Shown: piece by piece, positions 52,477 through 60,523 of the stretch
Numbering within the stretch: position 1 is the first letter of the stretch
Layout: each line of letters starts with the position of its first letter
Source of the DNA: Paenibacillus senegalensis JC66
Lineage (GTDB): Bacteria > Bacillota > Bacilli > Paenibacillales > NBRC-103111
NCBI RefSeq assembly: GCF_000285515.1
Contig: NZ_HE610959.1
Location: 173,312 to 237,311, forward strand
Direction: 5' to 3'
DNA length: 64,000 nt
Notes under the pieces: generated by a model
What the model saw: only the letters and a program-made list of their open reading frames with translations
The model's database searches: none
Told to the model about the DNA's origin: nothing
Translations under genes and position numbers: made by a program

Positions 52477-53769
52477 TTATGCAGCTTGTATTTGTGCCTC
52501 ACGAAAGGCACCTAGTACCTTGCTCGCATCGTAATTCTGCTGTTTTGTCCCCAGTGTGAATAGTATGCGAACCAGCTTTCCACAAAGCGCAATGATCGAT
52601 TGTTTTTTCTTTAACGGATTTTCCCGGCGTGTTATAAAATACCGGTGTAACGCTTTAAATGTGGGATCCTTGGCGACCATAATTAGGGTGGTCTGGTACA
52701 AGATCCTACGTAAACGAGAACGTCCTCGCTTGGTGATCAGCGTCTCACCTTTATGCATTCCGGAGCTGTCTTCTTTCAAGTTAAATCCAGCATGACGGAT
52801 GATTTGTTGGGGGTGGTTGTAGCCAGACAGATCGCCGATTTCAGCATAAATCCCTGCCACTGTAACCGTCCCAACACACGGCATACTGAGAATCGCTTTC
52901 GCTTCCGGGATCTTTTCCAATTCTTCGCTCACCTGCTCCATCAAATCTTCCATCTGTCGAATTAGTAGATCGTACTGTTCTAGCAGCATGGACAGCTCAT
53001 ATCGTGCTGCTTTCAAGCCTTCTTCAAGCCCAATGGAGGCTTGAGCCGTATGCATCAGCAATAAAGCCCGTTTACGTCCGACGGCCCTCTGAACCTCCTT
53101 TTTCCACGTCTCCACGATGTGATCTTCGCCGGCATCAACCACATCCTGGGGCAGTGGAAATTGTCGGAGCGTTAAGAGTGCGGCCTTGCCTTCCCATTTT
53201 TTGAACACCCGGGTGAACTCAGGGAAGTAGCGATCCAACCAGTTGTGGATTCGGCCCTTTATTCGGTTGAGATCCGTATTGATTCGATCTCGCTGATTCA
53301 TCAGAACACGAAGCTCCGCATACACTCCTTTCGGCAGTTGGGGTTCGGTGTACCGACCTTCCAGCACCAATTTCCCTACGACGCGCGCGTCTTTGGTGTC
53401 GTTTTTCGTGGGGGAATTGTCATCGAGTTCTTTACTTTTCTTGACATGGTGTGGATTGACCAGTACAACCGGAATATCCTGCTGCCGCAAGTAATGATGC
53501 ATAGGGAACCAATAATGCCCTGTCGGCTCCACGCCAAGCAATACTTCCGTCATGCCATGTTCCTGTTTTAATTCATCAGTCCAGTCCAGCAGCGCCTTCA
53601 CCCCAGTCTGATCGTTAGTGAACACACAACGTTTTCCTAGCTCAATGCCTCTGAAGTTGAAAGCACGGGCAATGTGAGTATTTTTCGCGATATCTGCTCC
53701 GATCACCAAAGTTGTTTCCGAAATGCGCTCAATCCGTTGATTTTGTTTGTAAGATTGTGTAAGCTTCAT
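52477..53769 (-). CDS. IS110-family transposase (DEDD, Tnp IS116/IS110/IS902 type)
   Basis: A 430-residue recombinase. The N-terminal RuvC-like DEDD domain shows TLVIGADIAKNTHIARA (first Asp), LLGVEPTGHYWF (Glu), and SPTKNDTKDARVVGKL (Asp pair). The C-terminal transposase_20 domain shows ILSMPCVGTVTVAGIYAEIGD (in part) and RHAGFNLKEDSSGMHKGE with the conserved serine. Intact open frame; ATG at 53769 has GGAGGTACTCACTT upstream. It inserted between the aldo/keto reductase gene and a small gene at 54121. No second copy occurs in the window. Confidence 0.95.
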   Translation of the reverse strand: MKLTQSYKQNQRIERISETTLVIGADIAKNTHIARAFNFRGIELGKRCVFTNDQTGVKALLDWTDELKQEHGMTEVLLGVEPTGHYWFPMHHYLRQQDIPVVLVNPHHVKKSKELDDNSPTKNDTKDARVVGKLVLEGRYTEPQLPKGVYAELRVLMNQRDRINTDLNRIKGRIHNWLDRYFPEFTRVFKKWEGKAALLTLRQFPLPQDVVDAGEDHIVETWKKEVQRAVGRKRALLLMHTAQASIGLEEGLKAARYELSMLLEQYDLLIRQMEDLMEQVSEELEKIPEAKAILSMPCVGTVTVAGIYAEIGDLSGYNHPQQIIRHAGFNLKEDSSGMHKGETLITKRGRSRLRRILYQTTLIMVAKDPTFKALHRYFITRRENPLKKKQSIIALCGKLVRILFTLGTKQQNYDASKVLGAFREAQIQAA

Positions 53770-54120
53770 AAGTGAGTACCTCCGTTTAATGAATTAGGGA
53801 TCCTTAACGATACCCAGTATACCGGAGGTGCTCATTTTTGTTCAAACCGCAAATTTCTTTAATTACAGGAATGCTCGTATGTATTCAAAAATTGTTCTAG
53901 CTTATGAGCCAGCTTAGCAAATTGCTTAATTTTCCATGTACTTATTCTAATTGTACTAATTATCGGACAGGCCCGCCAGAGAAACCTCTTCCCCTTACAG
54001 ATTGACTCATTTTGAAGATCTATGGAGAAAGGGCCTGTCCATTCGTTTACCTAGGACGGTATTTTGGTTACAATAAGAGATGCGGTGTGATCCTATCGAC
54101 TAGAGAAGGGGGAGAAGCTT
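53770..54120. other. upstream flank of the IS element with a long inverted repeat
   Basis: Non-coding. The first 80 bases contain the GAGTACCTCCG-CGGAGGTGCTC hairpin belonging to the IS. At 53965-53974 and 54031-54040 a perfect 10-bp inverted repeat GGACAGGCCC is separated by 56 bases, followed on the plus strand by ATTCG. It resembles a weak terminator or a remnant repeat. The plus-strand promoter of the next gene probably lies near 54060. Confidence 0.45.
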
Positions 54121-54432
54121 ATGGACTCACTGATTGCCAAAGAATTGGATTCCATGTTAAAGCACTGGGAACTAATGTCCGGCAGTGATTATGACGATGC
54201 TGAGGAAGATGCCGCCCGCTTTCAGGAATCGTTCTACCGTTTTATGGATATAATCAGAGACTGGATTGAAAGTCTAAGCAAACGTCCAAAAACTGTGGAG
54301 GAAGCACTTCAGCTGCCGGAGCTTGCCCACATAACAGCTAACCTGCCCGCACCTCTCTATTTAAACTTTGAAACAGAGCTAGAGCTGATTTTAGAGGGCC
54401 AATCACGAATATTGGACCCTTTTGAAGATTAA
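54121..54432 (+). CDS. small acidic protein of unknown function
   Basis: A 103-residue cytoplasmic protein with a strongly acidic and helical character (SGSDYDDAEEDAARFQESFY near residue 20). ATG at 54121 follows GGGGGAGAAGCTT, a good ribosome site. No signal peptide, membrane helix, cysteine motif or recognisable domain. It lies 96 bases before the EcsC-family gene on the same strand and may be transcribed with it. I do not recognise a family. Confidence 0.72.
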   Translation: MDSLIAKELDSMLKHWELMSGSDYDDAEEDAARFQESFYRFMDIIRDWIESLSKRPKTVEEALQLPELAHITANLPAPLYLNFETELELILEGQSRILDPFED

Positions 54433-54528
54433 TTCATTTTAGCAGTCAGGTTATTTGTTTCAAGGAACGATCATTCTTGGCTTATATCTGGGCTGCTAGT
54501 GCATGGTTTTTGACAGGAGCGCATGATT

Positions 54529-55269
54529 ATGAAATATGAGGAACGAGTCCGTATGGAGCTGGTTCTATGGGAAAAAACACTTTCAAAACGAGGCGGAGTG
54601 CTGGAGCAGACCTCCAAGGCCTTTAGCACTTCGCTAAATCGCGCCATTCCGGAAAAAGTCCACCACACGATTACCCAAACGATTAAAAGCATTGTTAAGG
54701 CAGTAATTGTGGGAGCGAGGTTTACCCCCAACCGTCCGGTGGAAACCGCTCTCACCTTGGAGCAAAGAGATCAGCTCGCTGAGAAGATTAACTCCCAATA
54801 TAAAAAAATCGCGGCCGCCGAAGGTGCGGGAACAGGAGCAGGCGGTCTGCTGTTAGGGGTCGTCGATTTCCCAGCCCTGCTTGCGATCAAAATGAAGTTT
54901 CTATTCGAGATCGCCCACACTTACGGATTTGATACGAAAGAGATTAGTGAAAGGCTATATATTCTTTATATTTTCCAGCTCGCTTTTTCCAGTCGCGAAC
55001 ACCGGATGCGCACATTCAAGGCTATGAAAAGCTGGAACCAGACCCGCCTGCAATGGGCCGACGAAACTGATGATTTCCGCTCTATCGATTGGCAGACGCT
55101 GCAGCAGGAATATCGCGATTCGATTGATTTTCGCAAGATGCTCCAGCTGCTGCCGGGGATAGGGGCTATTGTCGGGGCTTGGGCTAATTACGGGCTATTA
55201 GAAGAGCTGCATACCGCCGCGAGCAACGCTTATCGCATGCGGCTGCTGGATGATCCGGTGGAAGCTTAG
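54529..55269 (+). CDS. EcsC family protein
   Basis: A protein of about 246 residues. The glycine-rich amphipathic segment AAAEGAGTGAGGLLLGVVDFPALLAIKMKFLFE (given by its core AGTGAGGLLLGVVDFPALLA) is the characteristic EcsC-family region, followed by LYILYIFQLAF. The C-terminal LLPGIGAIVGAWANYGLLEEL is a second hydrophobic stretch of the family. I place the start at ATG 54529, with AGGAG nine bases away; ATG 54523 is too close to it. EcsC proteins are found beside EcsAB transporters in Bacillus, but here there is no ecsAB, and the biochemical role is unknown. Confidence 0.82.
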   Translation: MKYEERVRMELVLWEKTLSKRGGVLEQTSKAFSTSLNRAIPEKVHHTITQTIKSIVKAVIVGARFTPNRPVETALTLEQRDQLAEKINSQYKKIAAAEGAGTGAGGLLLGVVDFPALLAIKMKFLFEIAHTYGFDTKEISERLYILYIFQLAFSSREHRMRTFKAMKSWNQTRLQWADETDDFRSIDWQTLQQEYRDSIDFRKMLQLLPGIGAIVGAWANYGLLEELHTAASNAYRMRLLDDPVEA

Positions 55270-55328
55270 CCAGATCATTACTAAAATCTTTACTAACAGC
55301 ATTATCTTGCCAAGCAGCGAATACGGAA

Positions 55329-55350
55329 AGCCGCATCGAAGGATGCGGCT
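55329..55350. terminator. hairpin between the EcsC and isomerase genes
   Basis: AGCCGCATC and GATGCGGCT arms (9 bp) around GAAG. There is no long T run, but TTTCC follows on the minus strand and CATTGG on the plus strand, so it is a weak terminator at best. It lies between converging genes. Confidence 0.5.
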
Positions 55351-55448
55351 CATTGGTGGAAGCTATTAAGAATGAATACCATTAAACGAATGTTCCCATT
55401 ACATAGGAATAATCCGATTTCATTAATCTCCTGATGGTATCGTCTGCA

Positions 55449-56324
55449 TTAACGGTATCGCTTAATGAATTCTACGGCTTTGCGGATATCAGCTTCCGGC
55501 TGATCTCCCACTTCACGTTCAATTGTAAGATACCCTTGATAGCCGATTTCCTGGATCGCCGCAAAGTATGCATCAAAGTCTACTTTCCCTTCGCCCAGCG
55601 GCACTTCTTTGAAAAACTCTCCAGAAGAAACCATTTCTGCAATCTTGGCATGATCCATAGGCTCATAACCGAGCGCCCCATATACTGCGCGAGGGTCAAC
55701 CTCACGGTTGCGGATTCCATCCTTCACATGAGTATGAACTATGTAATCCTTCAACAGCTTAATCCCTTCAACAGGATCATCACCCGTTACCATAACCATG
55801 TTAGCCGGGTCAAAATTGACAGAAACCCCTTTGCTGCTCAACGTGTCCAAAAAAGCCTTCAAATGTGCAGCCGTCTCCGGCCCCGTCTCAATAGCAAAAA
55901 AAGCATTCATGCTGCTGGCATATTGACTAAGCTCTTCACAGGCTTTATGCATAGCTTCATACACTTCACTGTTAGGATCGTCAGGAACTATTCCAATATG
56001 AGTTGTTACCACGTTCGTACCGAGCTCTACTGCCAGATCCATAATACGTTTCGATTTTTCCACTTTCTCCGCATTCACAGTTTTATCCTGGAAGCCATGT
56101 CCTCCGAGGTCCCCGCATAAGGCGGAAATTTCCAAACCCAGAGAGGCAATATAATCTTTCAATTCCTTACGTGCAGCCGCGTCTAAATTTGCGGGATCCA
56201 TCTCACCTGAAACCGCATAAATTTGCACGCCCTCCGCACCCACTTCTTTAGCTTTGATCAGTCCCTGCCGAACACCGACTCCAAAACTATCAACAATCAC
56301 GCCAATTTTGTTGGTAAGTTTCAT
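55449..56324 (-). CDS. sugar phosphate isomerase/epimerase (xylose isomerase-like TIM barrel)
   Basis: A 291-residue AP-endonuclease-2 fold enzyme. Metal ligands are suggested by FFAIETGPETAAHLK (Glu), SVNFDPANMVM (Asp), VHTHVKDGIRN (His) and YLTIEREVGDQPEAD (Glu), the usual set for this family of epimerases and isomerases. ATG at 56324 has AAAGGAG. It converges on the EcsC gene and diverges from nagB. It may interconvert a sugar related to the amino-sugar genes next door. The exact substrate is not known. Confidence 0.85.
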   Translation of the reverse strand: MKLTNKIGVIVDSFGVGVRQGLIKAKEVGAEGVQIYAVSGEMDPANLDAAARKELKDYIASLGLEISALCGDLGGHGFQDKTVNAEKVEKSKRIMDLAVELGTNVVTTHIGIVPDDPNSEVYEAMHKACEELSQYASSMNAFFAIETGPETAAHLKAFLDTLSSKGVSVNFDPANMVMVTGDDPVEGIKLLKDYIVHTHVKDGIRNREVDPRAVYGALGYEPMDHAKIAEMVSSGEFFKEVPLGEGKVDFDAYFAAIQEIGYQGYLTIEREVGDQPEADIRKAVEFIKRYR

Positions 56325-56467
56325 AACGCTCTCCTTTATTGGGTAGGATAGTTTATTAACTCCCCTATAGTTTAGTCAGGAGCAGTGAAGCTAGTCAATG
56401 GTTTAGAGCAAAATGACAAAGGTTTTTTTCAGGATGAAGATAAGAAATGCTGTTTACGATCAAAATT

Positions 56468-56489
56468 ATGATTGTTATGATACAATCAT
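56468..56489. promoter_or_regulatory. candidate operator upstream of nagB
   Basis: A perfect inverted repeat ATGATTGT and ACAATCAT with a 6-base spacer (TATGAT) ends 4 bases before the nagB -35 box. It would suit a dimeric repressor or activator. The protein is unknown; the DeoR-type regulator encoded at 59587 is a candidate. Confidence 0.55.
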
Positions 56490-56492
56490 TTA

Positions 56493-56521
56493 TTGACATG
56501 CTCCTAAATTAACTTTACATT
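56493..56521 (+). promoter_or_regulatory. nagB promoter
   Basis: A perfect -35 box TTGACA (56493-56498) is followed after 17 bases by TACATT (56516-56521), four of six matching TATAAT. It is 46 bases upstream of the nagB start. Confidence 0.68.
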
Positions 56522-56566
56522 TAAAGTAACTACACCTTTTGGTAAATTCGGGGAGGCTACCTGGAA

Positions 56567-57292
56567 ATGAATGTTTACACCTATAGTTCTAACACTCAAC
56601 TTAATGAAGCGGCAGCAGGACTTATAGCCGCTACTCTCCAACAGAAGCCTAATGCAGTTCTTGGACTGGCCACCGGTTCGACACCGATTGGCGTCTATGA
56701 AAAATTAGTTGAAATGTACAAGGAAGGAAAAATCAGTTTCAAGGGTGCCTCTTCCTTTAATTTGGATGAATATGTTGGACTGCCTCGCGATCATAGTGAA
56801 AGCTATTACAGCTTCATGCATCACCACCTGTTCCAGCATATCGATCTTCCGGAAGATAAAGCCCTGATTCCACAAGGGAATACGAATCACCCTAAAGAAG
56901 AATGCACCCGTTATGATCAACTGATTCAGGAAGCAGGCGGCATTGATCTGCAAATTCTAGGAATTGGACACAACGGTCATATTGGCTTTAATGAGCCTGC
57001 CGATTCCTTATCTGGAGCCACACATGTTGTTACACTGCATGAAGAAACACGCAAAGCGAACGCACGCTTTTTCAATTCGATAGATGAAGTGCCTACGCAT
57101 GCGATTACGGTTGGTATGGCGGCAATCATGAAAGCCAAGTGCATTCTTCTGTTAGTGCGCGGCGCGGATAAAGCCGATATTATCCATAAGGCGCTGAACG
57201 GCCCCATTACAACCCAGTGTCCTGCATCTTTCTTGCAGCTGCATCCTAATTTGATCGTCATGACGGATTCTGAAGCCGGGAGGAATTTATAA
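56567..57292 (+). CDS. nagB: glucosamine-6-phosphate deaminase
   Basis: A 241-residue enzyme that turns glucosamine-6-P into fructose-6-P and ammonia. Motifs are LGLATGSTPIGVYEKL (phosphate loop), FNLDEYVGL with D67-E68, and LGIGHNGHIGFNEP with H138 and E143, the catalytic proton relay. It is short by the standard of the E. coli allosteric enzyme, as expected for the monomeric Bacillus type. ATG 56567 has GGGGAGG. Its stop is 2 bases before nagA, so the pair is one operon. Confidence 0.97.
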   Translation: MNVYTYSSNTQLNEAAAGLIAATLQQKPNAVLGLATGSTPIGVYEKLVEMYKEGKISFKGASSFNLDEYVGLPRDHSESYYSFMHHHLFQHIDLPEDKALIPQGNTNHPKEECTRYDQLIQEAGGIDLQILGIGHNGHIGFNEPADSLSGATHVVTLHEETRKANARFFNSIDEVPTHAITVGMAAIMKAKCILLLVRGADKADIIHKALNGPITTQCPASFLQLHPNLIVMTDSEAGRNL

Positions 57293-57294
57293 CC

Positions 57295-58482
57295 ATGAGC
57301 CATGTAAGCCGTACAATCCTTTATAACGCCAGATTAGTTATGGAAGACGGAGTGCTTCAGCAGGGTGAGCTTTATCTCGAGGGTGGCACGATCCTTTGGG
57401 CAGGTTCCAGCGAGTCGAGACCTGCCTCATTAAATTCCTTTGAGGCGGATTCGCGTATTGATGCCGAAGGGGGCTGGCTCGTTCCCGGCTTTATTGACAT
57501 CCATATTCACGGAGGATATGGACATGACTTTATGGACGCAACAGCTGAAGCATTGGAAGGGATTACCCGCTTCCACGGGAAAAACGGGACTACCGCCATG
57601 CTGGCCACATCCGTTACGGCTCCGCGTGAAGCTTTGGATCAGCTGCTGGAGGCCGTTCATACTTATCAGCAGCAGGACATGCCTTACGCCCAACTGATCG
57701 GAGTTCATCTGGAAGGCCCCTTCATTAGTCCCAAGTGGCCCGGAGCTCAAAACCCGGCATATATCGTGCCTCCTCAGCAGGAATGGCTGGAGGAATGGAC
57801 AGCGAAATACCCCGGCTTAATCAAACAGTTAACCTTGGCTCCGGAGCACGAGGGAGCTTTTGCCTTGATCCATTGGCTTAAAGAGCACGGAATCATTGCT
57901 GCAGCCGGTCACACCGATGCCTCTTACGAAATCATGGAAGAGGCTGTAGAGCATGGCCTGAGCCATGCCGTCCATACTTTCAACGCGATGACCGGTCTGC
58001 ATCACCGCGCACCTGGCACTGTTGGCGCCGTATTAAGCGATGACCGGATAAATGCGGAAGTTATCGCAGACGGCTTCCATGTTCATCCCGCCGGGATAAA
58101 ACTGCTTGCAAAGACGAAGACAGATAACAATCTGATTCTTATCACTGATGCTATGTCCGCAGCAGGCTTGGGCAACGGACAGTACAGCCTCGGAGGACTA
58201 GCCGTTACCGTGAAAGACGGCAAAGCAACCTTGACAGAAGGCAATAGCCTGGCAGGCAGCACGCTAACGATGATTTCAGCATTCCGCTATGTCATCAATG
58301 TAGTAGGGGTCGACATCGTAGAGGCTAGCCGAATGGCGAGTCTAAACCCTGCTCAAGCGCTGCGGATGGATGACAAGCTGGGCAGCCTGGCCGCAGGTAA
58401 ACAGGCCGATGTTCTGCTGCTCTCCCCTGATTTGGAAATTAAGCGGATCTGGGTTAAAGGCCGCGAAGCCAATTTGGACTAA
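57295..58482 (+). CDS. nagA: N-acetylglucosamine-6-phosphate deacetylase
   Basis: A 395-residue amidohydrolase that deacetylates GlcNAc-6-P. The metal and catalytic residues are in place: H70 and H72 in DIHIHGG, E140 in HLEGPFI, H206 in AGHTDAS, H227 in HAVHTFNAM, and the general-base D285 in LITDAMSAAG. ATG 57295 follows GGGAGG and is coupled to nagB. With NagB it completes the route from GlcNAc-6-P (also made by NanE, 46855) to fructose-6-P. Confidence 0.97.
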   Translation: MSHVSRTILYNARLVMEDGVLQQGELYLEGGTILWAGSSESRPASLNSFEADSRIDAEGGWLVPGFIDIHIHGGYGHDFMDATAEALEGITRFHGKNGTTAMLATSVTAPREALDQLLEAVHTYQQQDMPYAQLIGVHLEGPFISPKWPGAQNPAYIVPPQQEWLEEWTAKYPGLIKQLTLAPEHEGAFALIHWLKEHGIIAAAGHTDASYEIMEEAVEHGLSHAVHTFNAMTGLHHRAPGTVGAVLSDDRINAEVIADGFHVHPAGIKLLAKTKTDNNLILITDAMSAAGLGNGQYSLGGLAVTVKDGKATLTEGNSLAGSTLTMISAFRYVINVVGVDIVEASRMASLNPAQALRMDDKLGSLAAGKQADVLLLSPDLEIKRIWVKGREANLD

Positions 58483-58564
58483 GGCATGAATGTGCCGTTT
58501 GCCTGCCTTCCCTGCAGTCCTACTACGGATTAGATACCGCTCGGATTTATGCAAAATGCTGAAA

Positions 58565-58616
58565 TAAAAAAAAGCGCAAGTTCCGGCCTTGGAAGGCCTT
58601 GAGGACTTGCGCTTTC
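58565..58616. terminator. strong bidirectional terminator between nagA and the ROK kinase
   Basis: AAAGCGCAAGT pairs with ACTTGCGCTTT, and GGCCTT with AAGGCC inside. Eight T lead off on the minus strand and CATCTTTAT on the plus strand. It lies between converging nagA and ROK genes. Confidence 0.85.
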
Positions 58617-58630
58617 ATCTTTATATCCCA

Positions 58631-59587
58631 TCACCCTGCACGCTTAGCAGCGTTTACAGCACTGCCGATAACTCCCGCATCATCCAGCAGCTCTGCTGTT
58701 TTAATTTCGAGATGATCCCAGTACATTGGCAGCAGGAGCCTTTGCAGTTCTTTTCTCATCGGAGCAAAGATTCTCTCTCCCGCATTGGCTGCCCCCCCGC
58801 CAATAACTACAACGTCCGGGTTCAGCAACGTAACGGCATAAGACAGTCCTTTGCCGAGCAGCGTACCTGTATGATTCATAATGTCTACAGCGACTTGATC
58901 CCCTTCGTCATAGGCTCTGGAGATATGGGCAGCTGTCAGCTCATCCGGACTAGAGACCATCGTCTTCATGATCGTCTCTTTGCCGCTTGCAATATGTTCG
59001 CGCGCTTGTTTGGCCAGCCCGGTAGCGGAAGCGACCGTCTCCAGACAGCCTACCATGCCACAGCCGCAAGTACGGGTCTCTCCCTCCATAATAATGTGCC
59101 CGAATTCTCCAGCAATGTATCGGCCGCCATAGTACAGCCTTCCGTTCTCGACAAGCGCTGCCGCAATACCTGTACCCAGTGTAATTCCAAAAACAACCGG
59201 ATAGCCTTGGCCCGCGCCTTTCTCGGCTTCGCCCAAGGCATACATTCTAACATCATTATCAATGAATACCGGAATGTTGAGCAGCTTGGACAGTCTTGCG
59301 CTCACATCAAGATCACGCCAGTTCAAGTTCCCGGCAAATCGGCAAATGCCCTGAATCGGATCAATTAATCCCGGGATCCCCGCACCAACGGACTGGATAG
59401 CTTCCAGGGGAAGCTCCCGCTTGGCTGCCAGCTCTTGAATCATTTCCGCAATGCGGCCAATAACATGATCCGCTCCCTTGGCCGCCTCAGTCGGTCTTTT
59501 GACTTTGTCCAGCAAATTAAACTGCTCATCGAGAAGGCCGCAAACGATATTCGTTCCGCCCAAATCCACTCCGGCATAATACTTCAT
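58631..59587 (-). CDS. ROK family glucokinase-like kinase
   Basis: A 318-residue ROK kinase. ATP site AGVDLGGTNIVCGL, catalytic aspartate in VFIDNDVRMYALGEA, GTGIAAAL phosphate segment, and zinc motif TCGCGMVGCLE (C-x-C-G-x2-G-C). It is close in organisation to Bacillus glucokinase GlcK. Its ATG (59587) shares one base with the DeoR stop in a TAATG overlap, so it is translationally coupled to the regulator. With nagBA converging on it, the substrate may be glucose, ManNAc or GlcNAc. Confidence 0.92.
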   Translation of the reverse strand: MKYYAGVDLGGTNIVCGLLDEQFNLLDKVKRPTEAAKGADHVIGRIAEMIQELAAKRELPLEAIQSVGAGIPGLIDPIQGICRFAGNLNWRDLDVSARLSKLLNIPVFIDNDVRMYALGEAEKGAGQGYPVVFGITLGTGIAAALVENGRLYYGGRYIAGEFGHIIMEGETRTCGCGMVGCLETVASATGLAKQAREHIASGKETIMKTMVSSPDELTAAHISRAYDEGDQVAVDIMNHTGTLLGKGLSYAVTLLNPDVVVIGGGAANAGERIFAPMRKELQRLLLPMYWDHLEIKTAELLDDAGVIGSAVNAAKRAG

Positions 59588-60405
59588 TATTGAATTCCCT
59601 CTCTCTTCATGTTGTTTGAATCGATTAAATAGGTCATGACGCCGAGACGGTCCAATTCCTCCTGGAGATCCTTATCCAAGGGCAAATCCGTAATACAGGC
59701 ATCAATAGCAGACAACGGAGCAATCGGGAACAAGGAGCTTTTCCCCACCTTGGAATGATCAAATACAGCAAAGGTTTTAGCGGAGCGGCTAATTAAAGCT
59801 TTGCCGATCTGGGCTTCCGAATCAGAGTAAGTGGTTAATCCCTGATTGGAGGAAATCCCGTCCACTCCTATAAAAATGCTGCCAATATTCAGTTCCTCAA
59901 CCATCTTTTCCGCCATGGGACCGCACAGCTCAAAGCTTTTGTTGCGCATGACTCCGCCGGTTACCATTACTTGTATTTCATCCGAGTCTGCCAGCTCCAT
60001 AGCTATATTTACAGCATTAGTAACGACCGTTATGTTTTTAAGCGATTTCAAAGCTCGGGCCATCAAATACATCGTTGTCCCGCCGGATAGGCAGATCACA
60101 TCTCCTTCGCGGACCAGTGAGGCCGCTTTCTCTGCTATCGCTTCTTTCTCAAGCCAGGCAAGCCTTTTGCGCTCTGTAAATGAAGTCTCCCTGGCGGAAT
60201 GGAAACCGTCATAAAGTGCACCACCGATCGTACGGATGATAGGTTCCGTCTTTTCCAGCAAATCAAGATCCCGTCTTGCGGTAGCTTCAGAGCAGCCGAA
60301 TAAATCTACGATTTCGGAAACCGTAATCCGACCATTATGCTTTAACACATTCAGCAGATTCGTTCTCCGCTGATTTCCTTTGGAACCTGGAGATTGCACT
60401 TTCAT
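59587..60405 (-). CDS. DeoR family transcriptional regulator
   Basis: A 272-residue sugar-phosphate-responsive repressor. The N-terminal helix-turn-helix is RITVSEIVDLFGCSEATARRDL (in part), followed by a DeoRC sensor domain with CLSGGTTMYLMARAL and the phosphosugar-binding segments VTNAVNIAMELA and VMVTGGVMRNKSFELCG. The ATG at 60405 has GGAGTG eight bases away; an ATG 27 bases earlier is less well placed. It leads the ROK kinase gene and probably controls it, and perhaps nagBA. Confidence 0.9.
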   Translation of the reverse strand: MKVQSPGSKGNQRRTNLLNVLKHNGRITVSEIVDLFGCSEATARRDLDLLEKTEPIIRTIGGALYDGFHSARETSFTERKRLAWLEKEAIAEKAASLVREGDVICLSGGTTMYLMARALKSLKNITVVTNAVNIAMELADSDEIQVMVTGGVMRNKSFELCGPMAEKMVEELNIGSIFIGVDGISSNQGLTTYSDSEAQIGKALISRSAKTFAVFDHSKVGKSSLFPIAPLSAIDACITDLPLDKDLQEELDRLGVMTYLIDSNNMKREGIQ

Positions 60406-60523
60406 AATTCTCACTCCATTAGCAATCGTCATTGTCGTGGTGCAACCTGATTATGGGCTTTCTATGAAAATTATAATAATAACTTTTGATAGATTCAATC
60501 ACAATCTTTATTTATAGTAATCA

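Larger units (their letters stand above)
52150..53850 (-). mobile_element. IS110-family insertion sequence (boundaries approximate)
   Basis: A transposase gene is flanked by structured non-coding DNA on both sides: about 300 bases after its stop (52150-52476) and about 80 bases before its start (53770-53850). IS110 elements have no long terminal repeats and make no obvious target duplication, so the ends cannot be fixed from one copy. Hairpins on the minus strand include CCATTTTTTAGAAATGG and GGTGCACAGCACC (52201-52228) and GAGTACCTCCG against CGGAGGTGCTC (53772-53832). Confidence 0.7.

Noticed and set aside
55434-56120. 228-codon plus-strand open frame
   Set aside because: It is antisense to the TIM-barrel isomerase gene, which has clear family motifs and a ribosome site.
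58589-59368. 259-codon plus-strand open frame
   Set aside because: It is antisense to the ROK kinase gene and has no recognisable domain.
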